From contig NZ_JACHJC010000001.1 in NCBI RefSeq assembly GCF_014203425.1, positions 4,304,001 to 4,368,000 of the forward strand: 64,000 bases of DNA. The letters are read 5' to 3'. This DNA comes from Micromonospora echinospora. GTDB lineage: Bacteria > Actinomycetota > Actinomycetes > Mycobacteriales > Micromonosporaceae. Below, piece after piece: positions 24,134-32,987 of the stretch (its first letter is position 1; every line of letters begins with the position of its first letter). A program made the translations under genes and the position numbers. Under the pieces are notes generated by a model. It did no database searches and was not told the DNA's origin. It saw only the letters and a program-made list of their open reading frames with translations.

Positions 24134-27100
24134 ATGCCACGACCCACCCTTCGCGCCCGCCTCGCGGCGCTGACCGCAGCCGCCCTGACCGCGAGCGTCC
24201 TGACGGCCATCCCGCCGTCACCGGCACTCGCCGCCACCACGTTCACCCCCGACGACTACTGCCTCGGCCAGTGCGCCGACATCCTGCCGCCCGGGCAGAA
24301 CGGCAACGCCACGCTCGCCGGCATCCTGGCCCACCAGGCGCTCGGCACCCGCCCCGCGCACTCCAGCGACCAGCTCGACGAGTACGCGAACCTGGTCTAC
24401 AACTACGCCGGGTTGACCGACGAGCAGATCGCCCACTTCTACAACGACGCCTCCTTCGGCGTCCCCGACGCACAGGTGGAGAGCAGGATCTCGCCGCGCT
24501 CGGACGTCACCATCGTGCGGGACAAGGCCACCGGCGTCCCGCACATCACCGGCACCACCCGCGCCGGCACCATGTTCGGCGCCGGCTACGCCGGAGCCCA
24601 GGACCGGCTCTGGGTGATGGACCTGCTGCGGCACGTCGGCCGCGGCAACGTCAGCTCGTTCGCCGGCGGCGCCCCCGGCAACCGCGAGCTGGAGCAGAGC
24701 GTCTGGGCCAACTCGCCCTACACCGAGGCGGACCTCCAGGCCCAGGTGAACGCGCTGCGCCTCAAGGGCACCCGGGGCCAGCAGCTCTACACCGACGTGG
24801 CCGACTACATCGCCGGCATCAACGCCTACATCGACAAGTCGATCGCCGACGACAACTACCCCGGCGAGTACGTGCTCACCGGCGCCGGCAAGCCCAAGCA
24901 CTTCACCATGACCGACCTGATCGCCACCGCCGGCGTCATCGGCGGGCTGTTCGGCGGAGGCGGCGGCAGCGAGGTCCGGTCCGCGCTGGTCCGGGTGGCC
25001 GCCCGCGCCAAGTATGGGGCCACCGAGGGCGACCGGGTCTGGGCGGCGTTCCGCTCGCAGAACGACCCGGAGACCGTGCTGACGCTGCACGACGGGCAGA
25101 GCTTCCCGTACGGCGCGACGCCGCCCGGCGCCACCAGCGCTGTGCTGCCCGATTCCGGCACCGTGGTCGCCGAGCCGCTCGCGTACGACGCCACCGGCGG
25201 GGCCGCCGCCCGCACCGGCAGCAGCGCCGCCACCAAGGACCTGCTCGGCGGCCTGTCCACCCTGCGCACGCACGGCATGTCCAACGCCGTCGTGGTCTCC
25301 GGCAGGCACACCACCAGCGGCAACCCGGTGGCCGTGTTCGGCCCGCAGACCGGCTACTTCGCCCCGCAGTTGCTCATGCTCCAGGAACTCCAGGGCCCCG
25401 GGATCAGCGCGCGCGGCGCCGCGTTCGCCGGACTGAACCTCTACGTGCTGCTCGGCCGCGGCCAGGACTACGCGTGGAGCGCCACCTCCGCCTCGCAGGA
25501 CCTGACCGACACGTACGCGGTGCCGCTGTGCACCACCGACGGCACCGCGCCGACGCTGCGCTCCAACCGCTACCTCTACCGCGGGCAGTGCCTGGCCATG
25601 GAGGTGCTGGAGAAGCGCAACTCGTGGTCGCCGACGCTCGCCGACTCCACCCCGGCCGGCGCGTACACGCTGCGCGCGCTGCGCACCAAGTACGGGCTGG
25701 TCGCCTACCGGGGCATGGTGAACGGGCAGCCGACCGCGTTCACCAAGCTGCGCTCCACCTACCGCCACGAGGCCGACTCGGCGATCGGCTTCCAGGCGTT
25801 CAACGACCCGGCGGCGATGGGCAGCGCGGCGGCGTTCCAGGCGTCCGCCGCGAACGTCGGGTACGCGTTCAACTGGTTCTACGTCAACTCGACCGAGGCG
25901 GCGTACTACAACTCCGGCGCGAACCCGGTGCGCTCCTCCACCTCCGACCCGAACCTGCCGATGAAGGCCGAGCCGGCGTACGAGTGGGTCGGCTGGAACC
26001 CGGACACCAACGACGCCACCTACGCCCCGGCGTCGGCCCATCCGCAGTCGGTCAACCAGGACTACTACGTCAGCTGGAACAACAAGCAGGCGCGGGACTT
26101 CGGCGCGGCCGACGGCAACTTCAGCTACGGCGCGGTGCACCGCGGCCAGCTGCTCGACGGTCCGGTGAAGGCGGCCATCGCCCAGCGCAAGCTCAGCCGC
26201 GCCGACGTCGTCCGGATCACCGCCGAGGCGGGGGTGACCGACCTGCGGGGCCAGCAGGTCCTCGGTGAGCTCTTGCGGGTGCTGGACAGCACACCGGTCA
26301 CCGACCCGGCGCTGGCCGCCGCGGTGACCAAGCTGCGGGCCTGGCAGCAGGCCGGGTCCCGCCGGGTGGAGACGTCACCCGGCTCGAAGGTCTACCAGCA
26401 CGCCGACGCCATCCGGATCTTCGACGCCTGGTGGCCGCTGCTGGCCGCGGCGCAGTTCCGGCCCGGCCTCGGCCCCGACCTGTACGCCGCGCTGGTCGAC
26501 GCCCTGCAGGTCAACGAGTCGCCCTCAGGCGGGCAGAACGCGGCGCGCGACGGCACCGTGAGCTGGGGGTCGCAGGGGCAGGCGCACAAGGGCTCGGCGT
26601 TCCAGTACGGCTGGTGGGGTTACGTCGACAAGGACCTGCGCGCGGTGCTCGGCGACCCGGTGGCCGGTGGGCTCGGGCGCACGTACTGCGGCAACGGCAA
26701 CCTGGGCGCGTGCCGGCAGGCGCTGCTGGACACGCTCGGCCAGGCCACCGCCGCCCCGGCGGCCACCGTCTACCCGGGTGACTCGTCCTGCGGGGCCGGG
26801 GACCAGTGGTGCGCCGACGCGATCGCCCAGTCCGGGCTCGGTGGCATCACCCACCCGCTGATCGGCTGGCAGAACCGGCCCACCTATCAGCAGGTCGTCT
26901 CGTTCCCGGCGCGCCGCGGTGACACGGTGACCAACCTGGCGCAGGGCCGTACCGCCACCGCGTCCAGCACGCAGTTCCTGACCAGCAACACCCCGGCCAA
27001 GGCGGTCGACGGCAGCCTCGGCACCCGGTGGGCCAGCAGCTACAACGACAACCAGTGGCTGCGGGTGGACCTCGGCTCGGCCCGCACGATCAGCCGGGCG

Positions 27101-27319
27101 GTGCTGCGGTGGGAGTCCGCCTACGCCACCGGTTACCGGATCGAGGTCTCCGGTGACGGCAACTCCTGGCAGCCGGTGTTCAGCACCACCACCGGCAACG
27201 GCGGCGTCGACAACGTGACGTTCGCGCCGGTCAGCGCCCGCTACGTGCGGATGTTCGGCGTCACGCGGGCCACCTCGTACGGCTTCTCGCTCTACGAGTT
27301 CGAGGTCTACGGCAGGTGA
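24134..27319 (+). CDS. Penicillin-acylase-family Ntn hydrolase with discoidin domain
   Basis: A 1061-residue secreted protein. A Sec signal (about 1-33) ends ALAATTF. The Ntn-hydrolase body resembles penicillin/AHL acylases: IVRDKATGVPHITGTTRAGTMFGAGYAGAQDRLWVMDLLRHVGRGNVS in the alpha chain, then the beta-chain start near Ser383 in THGMSNAVVVSGRHTTSGNPVAVFGPQTGYFAP. The usual residue before the nucleophile is Gly; here it is Met. A C-terminal F5/8-type discoidin domain (about 934-1061; NLAQGRTATASST...LYEFEVYGR) should bind glycans. Members are processed by self-cleavage and hydrolyse amides such as penicillins, AHLs or lipopeptides; the substrate is unknown. The start is ATG 24134, with GGAGG 8 bases upstream. 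Confidence 0.88.
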   Translation: MPRPTLRARLAALTAAALTASVLTAIPPSPALAATTFTPDDYCLGQCADILPPGQNGNATLAGILAHQALGTRPAHSSDQLDEYANLVYNYAGLTDEQIAHFYNDASFGVPDAQVESRISPRSDVTIVRDKATGVPHITGTTRAGTMFGAGYAGAQDRLWVMDLLRHVGRGNVSSFAGGAPGNRELEQSVWANSPYTEADLQAQVNALRLKGTRGQQLYTDVADYIAGINAYIDKSIADDNYPGEYVLTGAGKPKHFTMTDLIATAGVIGGLFGGGGGSEVRSALVRVAARAKYGATEGDRVWAAFRSQNDPETVLTLHDGQSFPYGATPPGATSAVLPDSGTVVAEPLAYDATGGAAARTGSSAATKDLLGGLSTLRTHGMSNAVVVSGRHTTSGNPVAVFGPQTGYFAPQLLMLQELQGPGISARGAAFAGLNLYVLLGRGQDYAWSATSASQDLTDTYAVPLCTTDGTAPTLRSNRYLYRGQCLAMEVLEKRNSWSPTLADSTPAGAYTLRALRTKYGLVAYRGMVNGQPTAFTKLRSTYRHEADSAIGFQAFNDPAAMGSAAAFQASAANVGYAFNWFYVNSTEAAYYNSGANPVRSSTSDPNLPMKAEPAYEWVGWNPDTNDATYAPASAHPQSVNQDYYVSWNNKQARDFGAADGNFSYGAVHRGQLLDGPVKAAIAQRKLSRADVVRITAEAGVTDLRGQQVLGELLRVLDSTPVTDPALAAAVTKLRAWQQAGSRRVETSPGSKVYQHADAIRIFDAWWPLLAAAQFRPGLGPDLYAALVDALQVNESPSGGQNAARDGTVSWGSQGQAHKGSAFQYGWWGYVDKDLRAVLGDPVAGGLGRTYCGNGNLGACRQALLDTLGQATAAPAATVYPGDSSCGAGDQWCADAIAQSGLGGITHPLIGWQNRPTYQQVVSFPARRGDTVTNLAQGRTATASSTQFLTSNTPAKAVDGSLGTRWASSYNDNQWLRVDLGSARTISRAVLRWESAYATGYRIEVSGDGNSWQPVFSTTTGNGGVDNVTFAPVSARYVRMFGVTRATSYGFSLYEFEVYGR

Positions 27320-27324
27320 GGCGC

Positions 27325-27365
27325 ACGCGGCCGGCCGGCGGGAGCCATCCGCCGGCCGGTCGCGT
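27325..27365 (+). terminator. Hairpin terminator after the acylase gene
   Basis: A 17-bp stem with a single G-T type mismatch and a 7-base loop (GAGCCAT) starts 6 bp after the acylase stop. Confidence 0.75.
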
Positions 27366-27418
27366 GTGTCCGGGCAGGTGAACGCCATTCTTTCGAACAG
27401 GTGTGCGAGGATGTGGCG

Positions 27419-28606
27419 GTGTCGAGCGAGGCCACCATCCTGCACGCCGACCTGGACGCGTTCTACGCCTCGGTCGAGCAGCGCGACGACCCCCGGCTGC
27501 GCGGCCGGCCGGTGATCGTCGGCGGCGGCGTGGTGCTCGCGTGCAGCTACGAGGCGAAGGCGCTCGGCGTGCGCAGCGCCATGGGCGGACGGCAGGCGCG
27601 GCGGCTCTGCCCGGACGCGGTGGTGGTGCCGCCCCGGATGGCCGCGTACACCGCTGCCAGCCGGGCGGTGTTCGAGATCTTCCGGGACACCACCCCGCTG
27701 GTCGAAGGGCTCAGCATCGACGAGGCGTTCCTCGACGTGGGCGGGCTGCGGCGGCTCGCCGGAGCGCCGGCCGGCGTCGCGGCCGCGCTACGCGAGCGGG
27801 TCCGCCGCGAGGTCGGCCTGCCGATCACCGTCGGCGTGGCCCGGACGAAGTTCCTGGCCAAGGTGGCCAGCGGGGTGGCCAAGCCGGACGGGCTGCTGGT
27901 GGTCGAGCCGGAGCGGGAACTGGCCTTCCTGCACCCGCTGCCTGTGGAACGGCTCTGGGGCGTCGGTCCGGTCACCGCCGCCCGGCTGCGCGAGCGCGGC
28001 ATCCGTACCGTCGGGCAGGTGGCCCGGCTGGACGAGCCCGCGCTGGTGTCGCTGCTCGGCGCGGGCGCGGGGCGGCACCTGCACGCCCTGGCCCACAACC
28101 GCGACCCTCGGGCGGTGCAGGTGGGCCGCCGCCGCTCCTCGATGGGCGCGCAGCACGCGCTGGGGCGCGGGCCGCACTCCCCCGCCGAGCTGGACGCGGT
28201 GCTGGCCGGGCTGGTCGACCGGGTCACCGGACGGATGCGCGCGGCCCGGCGCACCGGCCGCACGGTGACGCTGCGGCTGCGCTTCGCCGACTACACCCGG
28301 GCCACCCGGTCGCACACGCTCGACGAGCAGACCGCGCAGACCGCGCCGTTGCGCGGCGCCGCCCGCGACCTGCTGCGCGCCGCGCTGCCGCAGATCGCGC
28401 TGCGCGGCGTCACGCTGCTCGGCGTCTCCGTGGGCAACCTCGGCAGCGGGCACACCCAGCTCGCCCTGCCGTTCACCGCCGACCCGGGCCCGGCGCTGGA
28501 CGCCGCCGTCGACGCGGTACGGGACCGCTTCGGGTCGCGGGCGCTCACCCGTGGCGTGCTGCTCGGCCGCGACCCGGGCGTCGAGATGCCCCGGCTGCCG
28601 GATTGA
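27419..28606 (+). CDS. dinB: DNA polymerase IV (Y-family)
   Basis: A 395-residue Y-family translesion polymerase. Catalytic carboxylates lie in ILHADLDAFYASVEQRDD and LSIDEAFLDVGGL. The steric region SYEAKALGVRSAMGGRQARRLCPD, the helix-hairpin-helix WGVGPVTAARLRERGIRTVGQVARL, and the little-finger part RSSMGAQHALGRG...TVTLRLRFADYTRATRSHTL follow in order. It has no C-terminal beta-clamp motif that I can identify. I chose GTG 27419 because GCGAGGA sits 7 bases upstream; GTG 27401 and 27413 are in frame too. It copies damaged DNA at low fidelity and is generally damage-inducible, but I see no clear LexA box. Confidence 0.92.
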   Translation: MSSEATILHADLDAFYASVEQRDDPRLRGRPVIVGGGVVLACSYEAKALGVRSAMGGRQARRLCPDAVVVPPRMAAYTAASRAVFEIFRDTTPLVEGLSIDEAFLDVGGLRRLAGAPAGVAAALRERVRREVGLPITVGVARTKFLAKVASGVAKPDGLLVVEPERELAFLHPLPVERLWGVGPVTAARLRERGIRTVGQVARLDEPALVSLLGAGAGRHLHALAHNRDPRAVQVGRRRSSMGAQHALGRGPHSPAELDAVLAGLVDRVTGRMRAARRTGRTVTLRLRFADYTRATRSHTLDEQTAQTAPLRGAARDLLRAALPQIALRGVTLLGVSVGNLGSGHTQLALPFTADPGPALDAAVDAVRDRFGSRALTRGVLLGRDPGVEMPRLPD

Positions 28607-28711
28607 CCGGTCCGCCTCCTCCCCCGGTAGGAGACGCGCTCCGACCCGGGGCCGGGAACGCGGCCTGCGGGCGGGCGCGCCCGGCCCGGCCCGCCGCGAG
28701 CATCTACAGAC

Positions 28712-29644
28712 ATGACTACAGTGCGGAACCGGGCGGCCGGATGGCACCGCCCCCTGACGCTCCTCGTGTCCGCGATGGCGGTACTCACCGTCGTCGCCGC
28801 GGTCGGCGTCCTGGCCGACCAGCGCGTGCTGACCGGCGCGCCGATCTGGCTCAAGCCGATGAAGTTCGCGATCTCGTTCGTGCTCTACGGCGTCACGCTC
28901 GCCTGGATGCTCTCCCTGCTGCCCCGGCGCAGCCGGGCGGCCGAACGGGCGGCCACTGTGATCGTGGCCATGGCGGTGCTGGAGATGGTCATCGTCGTCG
29001 GCCAGGTGCTGCGCGGCACCACGAGTCACTTCAACGGCACCACGACGCTCGACGCGCTGCTGTTCAGCGTCATGGGCACGGCGATCACCGTGCTGTTCGC
29101 CGCCCAGCTCGTGCTGGCGGTCGTGCTGTCCCGCCGGTCCCTCGCGGACCGCGCCGGCGGGTACGCGGTGCGGCTCGGCCTCGCCGTGTCGCTGCTCGGC
29201 ATGCTCGTCGCGTTCCCGATGGTGGCTCAGCATCCGGCCGGCGCGCCCGCCGGGGTCAGCGGAGCGCACAGCGTCGGTGTGCCCGACGGCGGTCCCGGGC
29301 TGCCGCTGCTCGGCTGGAGCACCACCGGCGGCGACCTGCGCGTGGGGCACTTCGTCGGGATGCACGCCCTGCAGGCGCTGCCGCTGCTGGCGATCCTGCT
29401 CGACCGGTTCCTCGGCACGCGGCTGGACGAGCTGACCCGGGCCCGGCTGGTGCTCGTCGGCGGGGCCGCGTACGCGGGACTCACGCTGCTGCTGACCGCC
29501 CAGGCCCTGCGCGGGCAGCCGCTGCTCGCCCCGGACGCGCTCACGCTCGCCGCGGCGGGAGTGCTGGTGGCGGCCACGGCGGCGGCCTCCGCGCTGGTGC
29601 TCGCCCGCCGGGCCCGCAACGCCGGGGTGGTGCTGGTCGGATGA
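28712..29644 (+). CDS. Multi-pass membrane protein of unknown function
   Basis: The 310-residue protein has about 7-8 hydrophobic helices. After a short basic N-terminus come LTLLVSAMAVLTVVAAVGVL, a WLKPMKFAISFVLYGVTLAWML segment, and later GHFVGMHALQALPLLAILLDRF with two His in a helix. The WxKPxKFxxS pattern occurs in uncharacterised actinobacterial membrane proteins. It is the first gene of a four-gene operon: its stop overlaps the ABA4-like start (ATGA), and a histidine kinase and response regulator follow. It could supply a signal to that kinase or be its first target. Confidence 0.7.
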   Translation: MTTVRNRAAGWHRPLTLLVSAMAVLTVVAAVGVLADQRVLTGAPIWLKPMKFAISFVLYGVTLAWMLSLLPRRSRAAERAATVIVAMAVLEMVIVVGQVLRGTTSHFNGTTTLDALLFSVMGTAITVLFAAQLVLAVVLSRRSLADRAGGYAVRLGLAVSLLGMLVAFPMVAQHPAGAPAGVSGAHSVGVPDGGPGLPLLGWSTTGGDLRVGHFVGMHALQALPLLAILLDRFLGTRLDELTRARLVLVGGAAYAGLTLLLTAQALRGQPLLAPDALTLAAAGVLVAATAAASALVLARRARNAGVVLVG

Positions 29645-30093
29645 CCGAGATCCTGTTCGGCCTGACGTTCACGCTCGCCGCGCCGTTCTGGGCGCTGATG
29701 ATCCTGGCGCCGCGCTGGTCCTGGACCACCCGGATCGTCGGTTCGCCGCTGATCGTGGCGCCGGTGCTGCTGACCTACGCCCTCCTCGTGCTCCCGTCGC
29801 TCGGTGCGGTGCTGCCGGTGGTGACAGCACCCACCCTCGACGGTCTGCGGGACCTGCTCGGCACTCCCGACGGCGCGGCGGCGGCCTGGGCCCACATGAT
29901 CGCCTTCGACCTGTTCGTCGGCCGGTGGATCTGGCAGGACGCGCGGGAGCGCGGCCTGCCGGCCCTGCTCACCGCCCCGGTGCTGCTGCTCACCATCCTG
30001 CTCGGCCCGCTCGGGCTGGCCGTCCATCTCGGACTGCGAGCCGGTTGGCGGCGGCGCGCCGACGTGGTGGCTCCGGCCACGCCGGTTGCCTAG
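29641..30093 (+). CDS. ABA4-like (DUF4281) membrane protein
   Basis: A 150-residue protein with four helices matching the ABA4-like/DUF4281 family: LFGLTFTLAAPFWALMILAPRWSWTTRIVGSP, then the conserved AAAAWAHMIAFDLFVGRWIWQDARERGLPALLTAPVLLLTILLGPLGLAVHL. Plant ABA4 takes part in neoxanthin formation; bacterial members have no settled role. Translation is coupled to the upstream gene by an ATGA overlap, and the kinase gene starts 9 bp downstream. Confidence 0.83.
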   Translation: MTEILFGLTFTLAAPFWALMILAPRWSWTTRIVGSPLIVAPVLLTYALLVLPSLGAVLPVVTAPTLDGLRDLLGTPDGAAAAWAHMIAFDLFVGRWIWQDARERGLPALLTAPVLLLTILLGPLGLAVHLGLRAGWRRRADVVAPATPVA

Positions 30094-30102
30094 GCTGGCG
30101 CG

Positions 30103-31311
30103 GTGGGCTGGGTCGGTCGGCTGTTCGACGCACGCGACACGTTCGCGCGGATCCTGCTGCTGGATCTCAGCGGCGTCGGCTATCTGGTCGTCGGCGTGCA
30201 CGGCCCCCCGGGGCCCACCGATACGCAGTGGGCGCTGGCGGTCCCGGCGTTCGCCGTGGCGCTGGCGTGCCACCGCCGGCCGCTGCTGAACCTGCTCCTC
30301 CAGTCGGCCCTGCTGGCGGCGGCGTTCCCCCTGATCGATGACGTGATGATCAACCAGGTCGGCGCGAGCTGGGCGCTGCTGGAGCTGACCATGCGGGCCA
30401 CCCGGCCCCGCACCATCTGGGTGGGCGCCGGGCTGCTGGCCGCCGTCGACCTGAGCGACCAGATCGGCGTACCGGTCCGCACGGCGCTCACCGGGCTGTT
30501 CGGGCTCGCCGTCACGGTCTGCCTGCCGCTGCTGCTCGGGCTGGTCGTGCGGACCACGAGGGAGCTGGGCCGGCAGGCCGAGGAGCGCGCCGAGGCCGAT
30601 CGGCGCCGGCGCGAATCGGAGAGCCGGGCGGCCCGCGCCGACGAGCGGGGCGCCATCGCCCGGGAACTGCACGACGTGCTCGCGCACCACGTCGCGTCGA
30701 TGGTGCTGCGGGTCGGGGTGGCCCGGCACGTGCTGCCCGACGTCGATCCGCGGGTCGGCGCGGTGTTCGACGACGTGCACGCCACCGGCACGGCGGCGCT
30801 GACCGACCTGCGGCGGCTGGTGGCGGTGCTGCGTGACCCGGACGGCGTACGCGGCGACGCCGCCCTGACCGCGATCGAGCCGGCGGCGCTGCCGAGCGCG
30901 CTCGGCGCGGCGGTGGACCGGGCCCGGCAGGCGGGCGTCGTCGTGGAGGCCGACGTCGACCCGGCCGTCGGCACCCTCGACGCGGTACGCGGCCAGGCGG
31001 TGCTGCGACTGACCCAGGAGGCGTTGACGAACGTGGCGAAACACGCGGGCGCGGCGGCGCGGGCGCGGCTGACCGTGTCGGTCGAGGACGGCGCGGTGCA
31101 CTGGAGGGTGTCCGACGACGGGCGGGGCGCGGCGCCGGCCGGGATGCCCTCCGGCGGCGGCCACGGCATCGTCGGCATGCGGGAACGGGTGGAGGTGCTC
31201 GGCGGGCGGCTGGAGGCCGGGCCCACGGAGTCCGGCTGGCGGGTACGGACCGTGCTGCCGCCCGCCCACGCCACTCCCCGGCCCCGCCCGGGCGCGCCGG
31301 AGCCGGCGTGA
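30103..31311 (+). CDS. NarL-type sensor histidine kinase
   Basis: A 402-residue membrane kinase. Four or five hydrophobic segments (residues 15-155) are followed by a basic coiled region (RQAEERAEADRRRRESESRAARADERGA), a HisKA_3 domain with His190 in AIARELHDVLAHHVASMVLRVG, and a HATPase_c domain with LTQEALTNVAKHAG, VSDDGRGA and GGGHGIVGMRERVEVLGGRLEAG. The start is GTG 30103. Its stop overlaps the response regulator start (GTGA). It is third in an operon with two membrane proteins, which suggests a membrane-related signal. Confidence 0.93.
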   Translation: MGWVGRLFDARDTFARILLLDLSGVGYLVVGVHGPPGPTDTQWALAVPAFAVALACHRRPLLNLLLQSALLAAAFPLIDDVMINQVGASWALLELTMRATRPRTIWVGAGLLAAVDLSDQIGVPVRTALTGLFGLAVTVCLPLLLGLVVRTTRELGRQAEERAEADRRRRESESRAARADERGAIARELHDVLAHHVASMVLRVGVARHVLPDVDPRVGAVFDDVHATGTAALTDLRRLVAVLRDPDGVRGDAALTAIEPAALPSALGAAVDRARQAGVVVEADVDPAVGTLDAVRGQAVLRLTQEALTNVAKHAGAAARARLTVSVEDGAVHWRVSDDGRGAAPAGMPSGGGHGIVGMRERVEVLGGRLEAGPTESGWRVRTVLPPAHATPRPRPGAPEPA

Positions 31312-31934
31312 TCCGGCTGCTGCTGGTCGACGACCAGCACCTCATCCGGGCGGGCCTGCGGATGCTCTGCGACGCCCAGCCCGACCTCGACGTGGTCGGC
31401 GAGGCCGACAACGGCCGGGACGCGATCACCCTCGCCGCCCGGCTGCGGCCGGACGTGGTGGTGATGGACCTGCGGATGCCCGGCGTCGACGGCATCACCG
31501 CGACCAGCCGGATCCTCGCCGACCGGCCCGCCACCCGGGTCATGGTGCTCACCACGTTCGGCGACGACGACCACCTCTACCCGGCGCTGACCGCGGGCGC
31601 CTGCGGGTTCCTGCTCAAGGACGCGCCCCCGGCCGATCTGCTCGACGGCATCCGCCGCGCCGCCGCCGGGGACAGCCCGTTCAGCCCGGAGGTCCTGCGC
31701 CGGCTGGTCGAGCGCGCGGTGCACGCCCGCGCCGGCGCGCCCCGGCGCACGGCCGAGCTGACCGCGCGCGAGCGGGACGTGCTGGACCTGGTCGCCGACG
31801 GACTGTCGAACACCGAGATCGCCGACCGGCTGCACATCGGCGTGACCACTGTGAAGACGCACATCACCAGCCTGATGACCAAGACCGGCAGCCCCAACCG
31901 GGTACGCCTGGCGCTGTGGGCGCGCGGCGGCTGA
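31308..31934 (+). CDS. NarL/LuxR-family response regulator
   Basis: A 208-residue regulator with receiver residues LLVDDQH, phospho-acceptor Asp54 in VVVMDLRMP, Thr in VMVLTTF and Lys in FLLKDAPPADL. A C-terminal LuxR HTH follows (LTARERDVLDLVADGLSNTEIADRLHIGVTTVKTHITSLMTKTGSPNRV). The GTG start overlaps the kinase stop. It is the last gene of the operon and convergent with the RraA-like gene 12 bp away. Confidence 0.95.
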   Translation: MIRLLLVDDQHLIRAGLRMLCDAQPDLDVVGEADNGRDAITLAARLRPDVVVMDLRMPGVDGITATSRILADRPATRVMVLTTFGDDDHLYPALTAGACGFLLKDAPPADLLDGIRRAAAGDSPFSPEVLRRLVERAVHARAGAPRRTAELTARERDVLDLVADGLSNTEIADRLHIGVTTVKTHITSLMTKTGSPNRVRLALWARGG

Positions 31935-31946
31935 GCGCCCGGCGGC

Positions 31947-32660
31947 TCACTCCTCGATCGCGCCGCCCACCGCGCGCAGGTGCGCCCGGAACGTCAGCGC
32001 CGGGTCGGCCGCGCGGGCCGTCAGGTAGGCGGCGAACCCGACCTGCGACCGCAGCGACTCCCCGGCCCGGATCCGGTCGGCCTGCCGCCGCTCGGTGTCC
32101 CGGATGGACTCGGCCAGGTCGAACAGCTCCCCGGCCCGGTCCGCCGGCACGAACAGCACGCCGTCGTCGTCGGCCAGGGCCAGGTCCCCCGGGCCGACGG
32201 TGAACGACCCGACCCGCGCCTGTGCCAGCGCCCCGTCCGGGCGCGGCTCCAGCTCCAGCGGCCCGCTCGGGGTGGCGCCGAGGCTGAACACCGGCAGCCC
32301 GACCGCCACCAGGTCTGCGGTGTCGCGGTGCGCGCCCCACACCACCAGGCCGGCCAGCCCGGCGGCCCGCGCCTCCAGCACCACCAGGTCGCCGACGCAG
32401 GCCCGGTCGGTGCGCCCGTCGTCATCGACGACGAGCACGTCACCGTCGGCGGCCTGCTCGATCGCCTCGAGGAAGACGTCCACGCTGCCCACGTGCCGGG
32501 CCGGGCGGACCCGGCCGACCAGCCGCCGCCCGGGCAGCACCGGGCGCACGGCGGCCGGGGCGCAGCGGACCTCGACGCCGGCGCGAAGGCAGGCGTCGGC
32601 GACGTGAGCGGTGGTCAGCGCGGCGAACCGCGCGGCCGGGACGCTGTGACGGATGTCCAT
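31947..32660 (-). CDS. RraA-family protein
   Basis: A 237-residue protein of the RraA/demethylmenaquinone-methyltransferase-like family. The pattern LTTAHVADACLRAG, GRVRPARHVGSVDVFLEAIEQAADGDVLVVDDDGRTDRACVGDLVVLEARAAGLAGLVVWGAHRDTADL contains the family's conserved ...G-x-x-R-D...L core. Members either inhibit RNase E or act as 4-hydroxy-4-methyl-2-oxoglutarate aldolases; the R-D pair here is compatible with the aldolase. The exact role cannot be settled. The start is ATG 32660. Confidence 0.85.
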   Translation of the reverse strand: MDIRHSVPAARFAALTTAHVADACLRAGVEVRCAPAAVRPVLPGRRLVGRVRPARHVGSVDVFLEAIEQAADGDVLVVDDDGRTDRACVGDLVVLEARAAGLAGLVVWGAHRDTADLVAVGLPVFSLGATPSGPLELEPRPDGALAQARVGSFTVGPGDLALADDDGVLFVPADRAGELFDLAESIRDTERRQADRIRAGESLRSQVGFAAYLTARAADPALTFRAHLRAVGGAIEE

Positions 32661-32987
32661 GGCCCGACGCTAGCGAGCCGGACCTGCCGCGACAGGTGCC
32701 AGTTGCCGCCCGGTGGCCTTCGGCCGGGCGGGCCGGCTCATCCGGGCCCTCCCGCACCAGCTCCCGAGCCCTGCCTGCGCGGAGATCACCATGGTGATCT
32801 CCAGTTGGCGAAGCCGGTTCCGGCCGGCCGCACCGCCCTCGGCACGGACCCGGGCCAGCGCGCTGCCGCCCCGCTCGACCGCCCGGTCCAGGGGCGAGCG
32901 GACGGTGTCGCCACGGCGGTCGGTCATGGCGGCGGTTACCCGCCTCCGGGGCGGTGAATCGTCCGCCCGGCAGGGCCGGCGCCCGGA
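32661..32987. other. Intergenic region with a perfect 22-bp palindrome
   Basis: The 327-bp gap separates two genes on the minus strand. At 32781-32802 lies a perfect palindrome with half-site GGAGATCACCA and centre CCATGG, strong enough to be an operator or a mobile dispersed element. A possible 85-codon frame on the minus strand (32927-32670) crosses it but shows no family match and a poorly spaced ribosome-binding site, so I do not call it a gene. Upstream of the RraA gene I see no clear promoter. Confidence 0.55.

Noticed and set aside
1546..30093. A carotenoid cluster joining the lycopene cyclase and the ABA4-like gene
   Set aside because: They are 27 kb apart with unrelated genes between and no other carotenoid genes.
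32670..32927. An 85-codon gene on the minus strand
   Set aside because: It crosses a perfect palindrome, shows no family motif and has a ribosome-binding site about 12 bases away.
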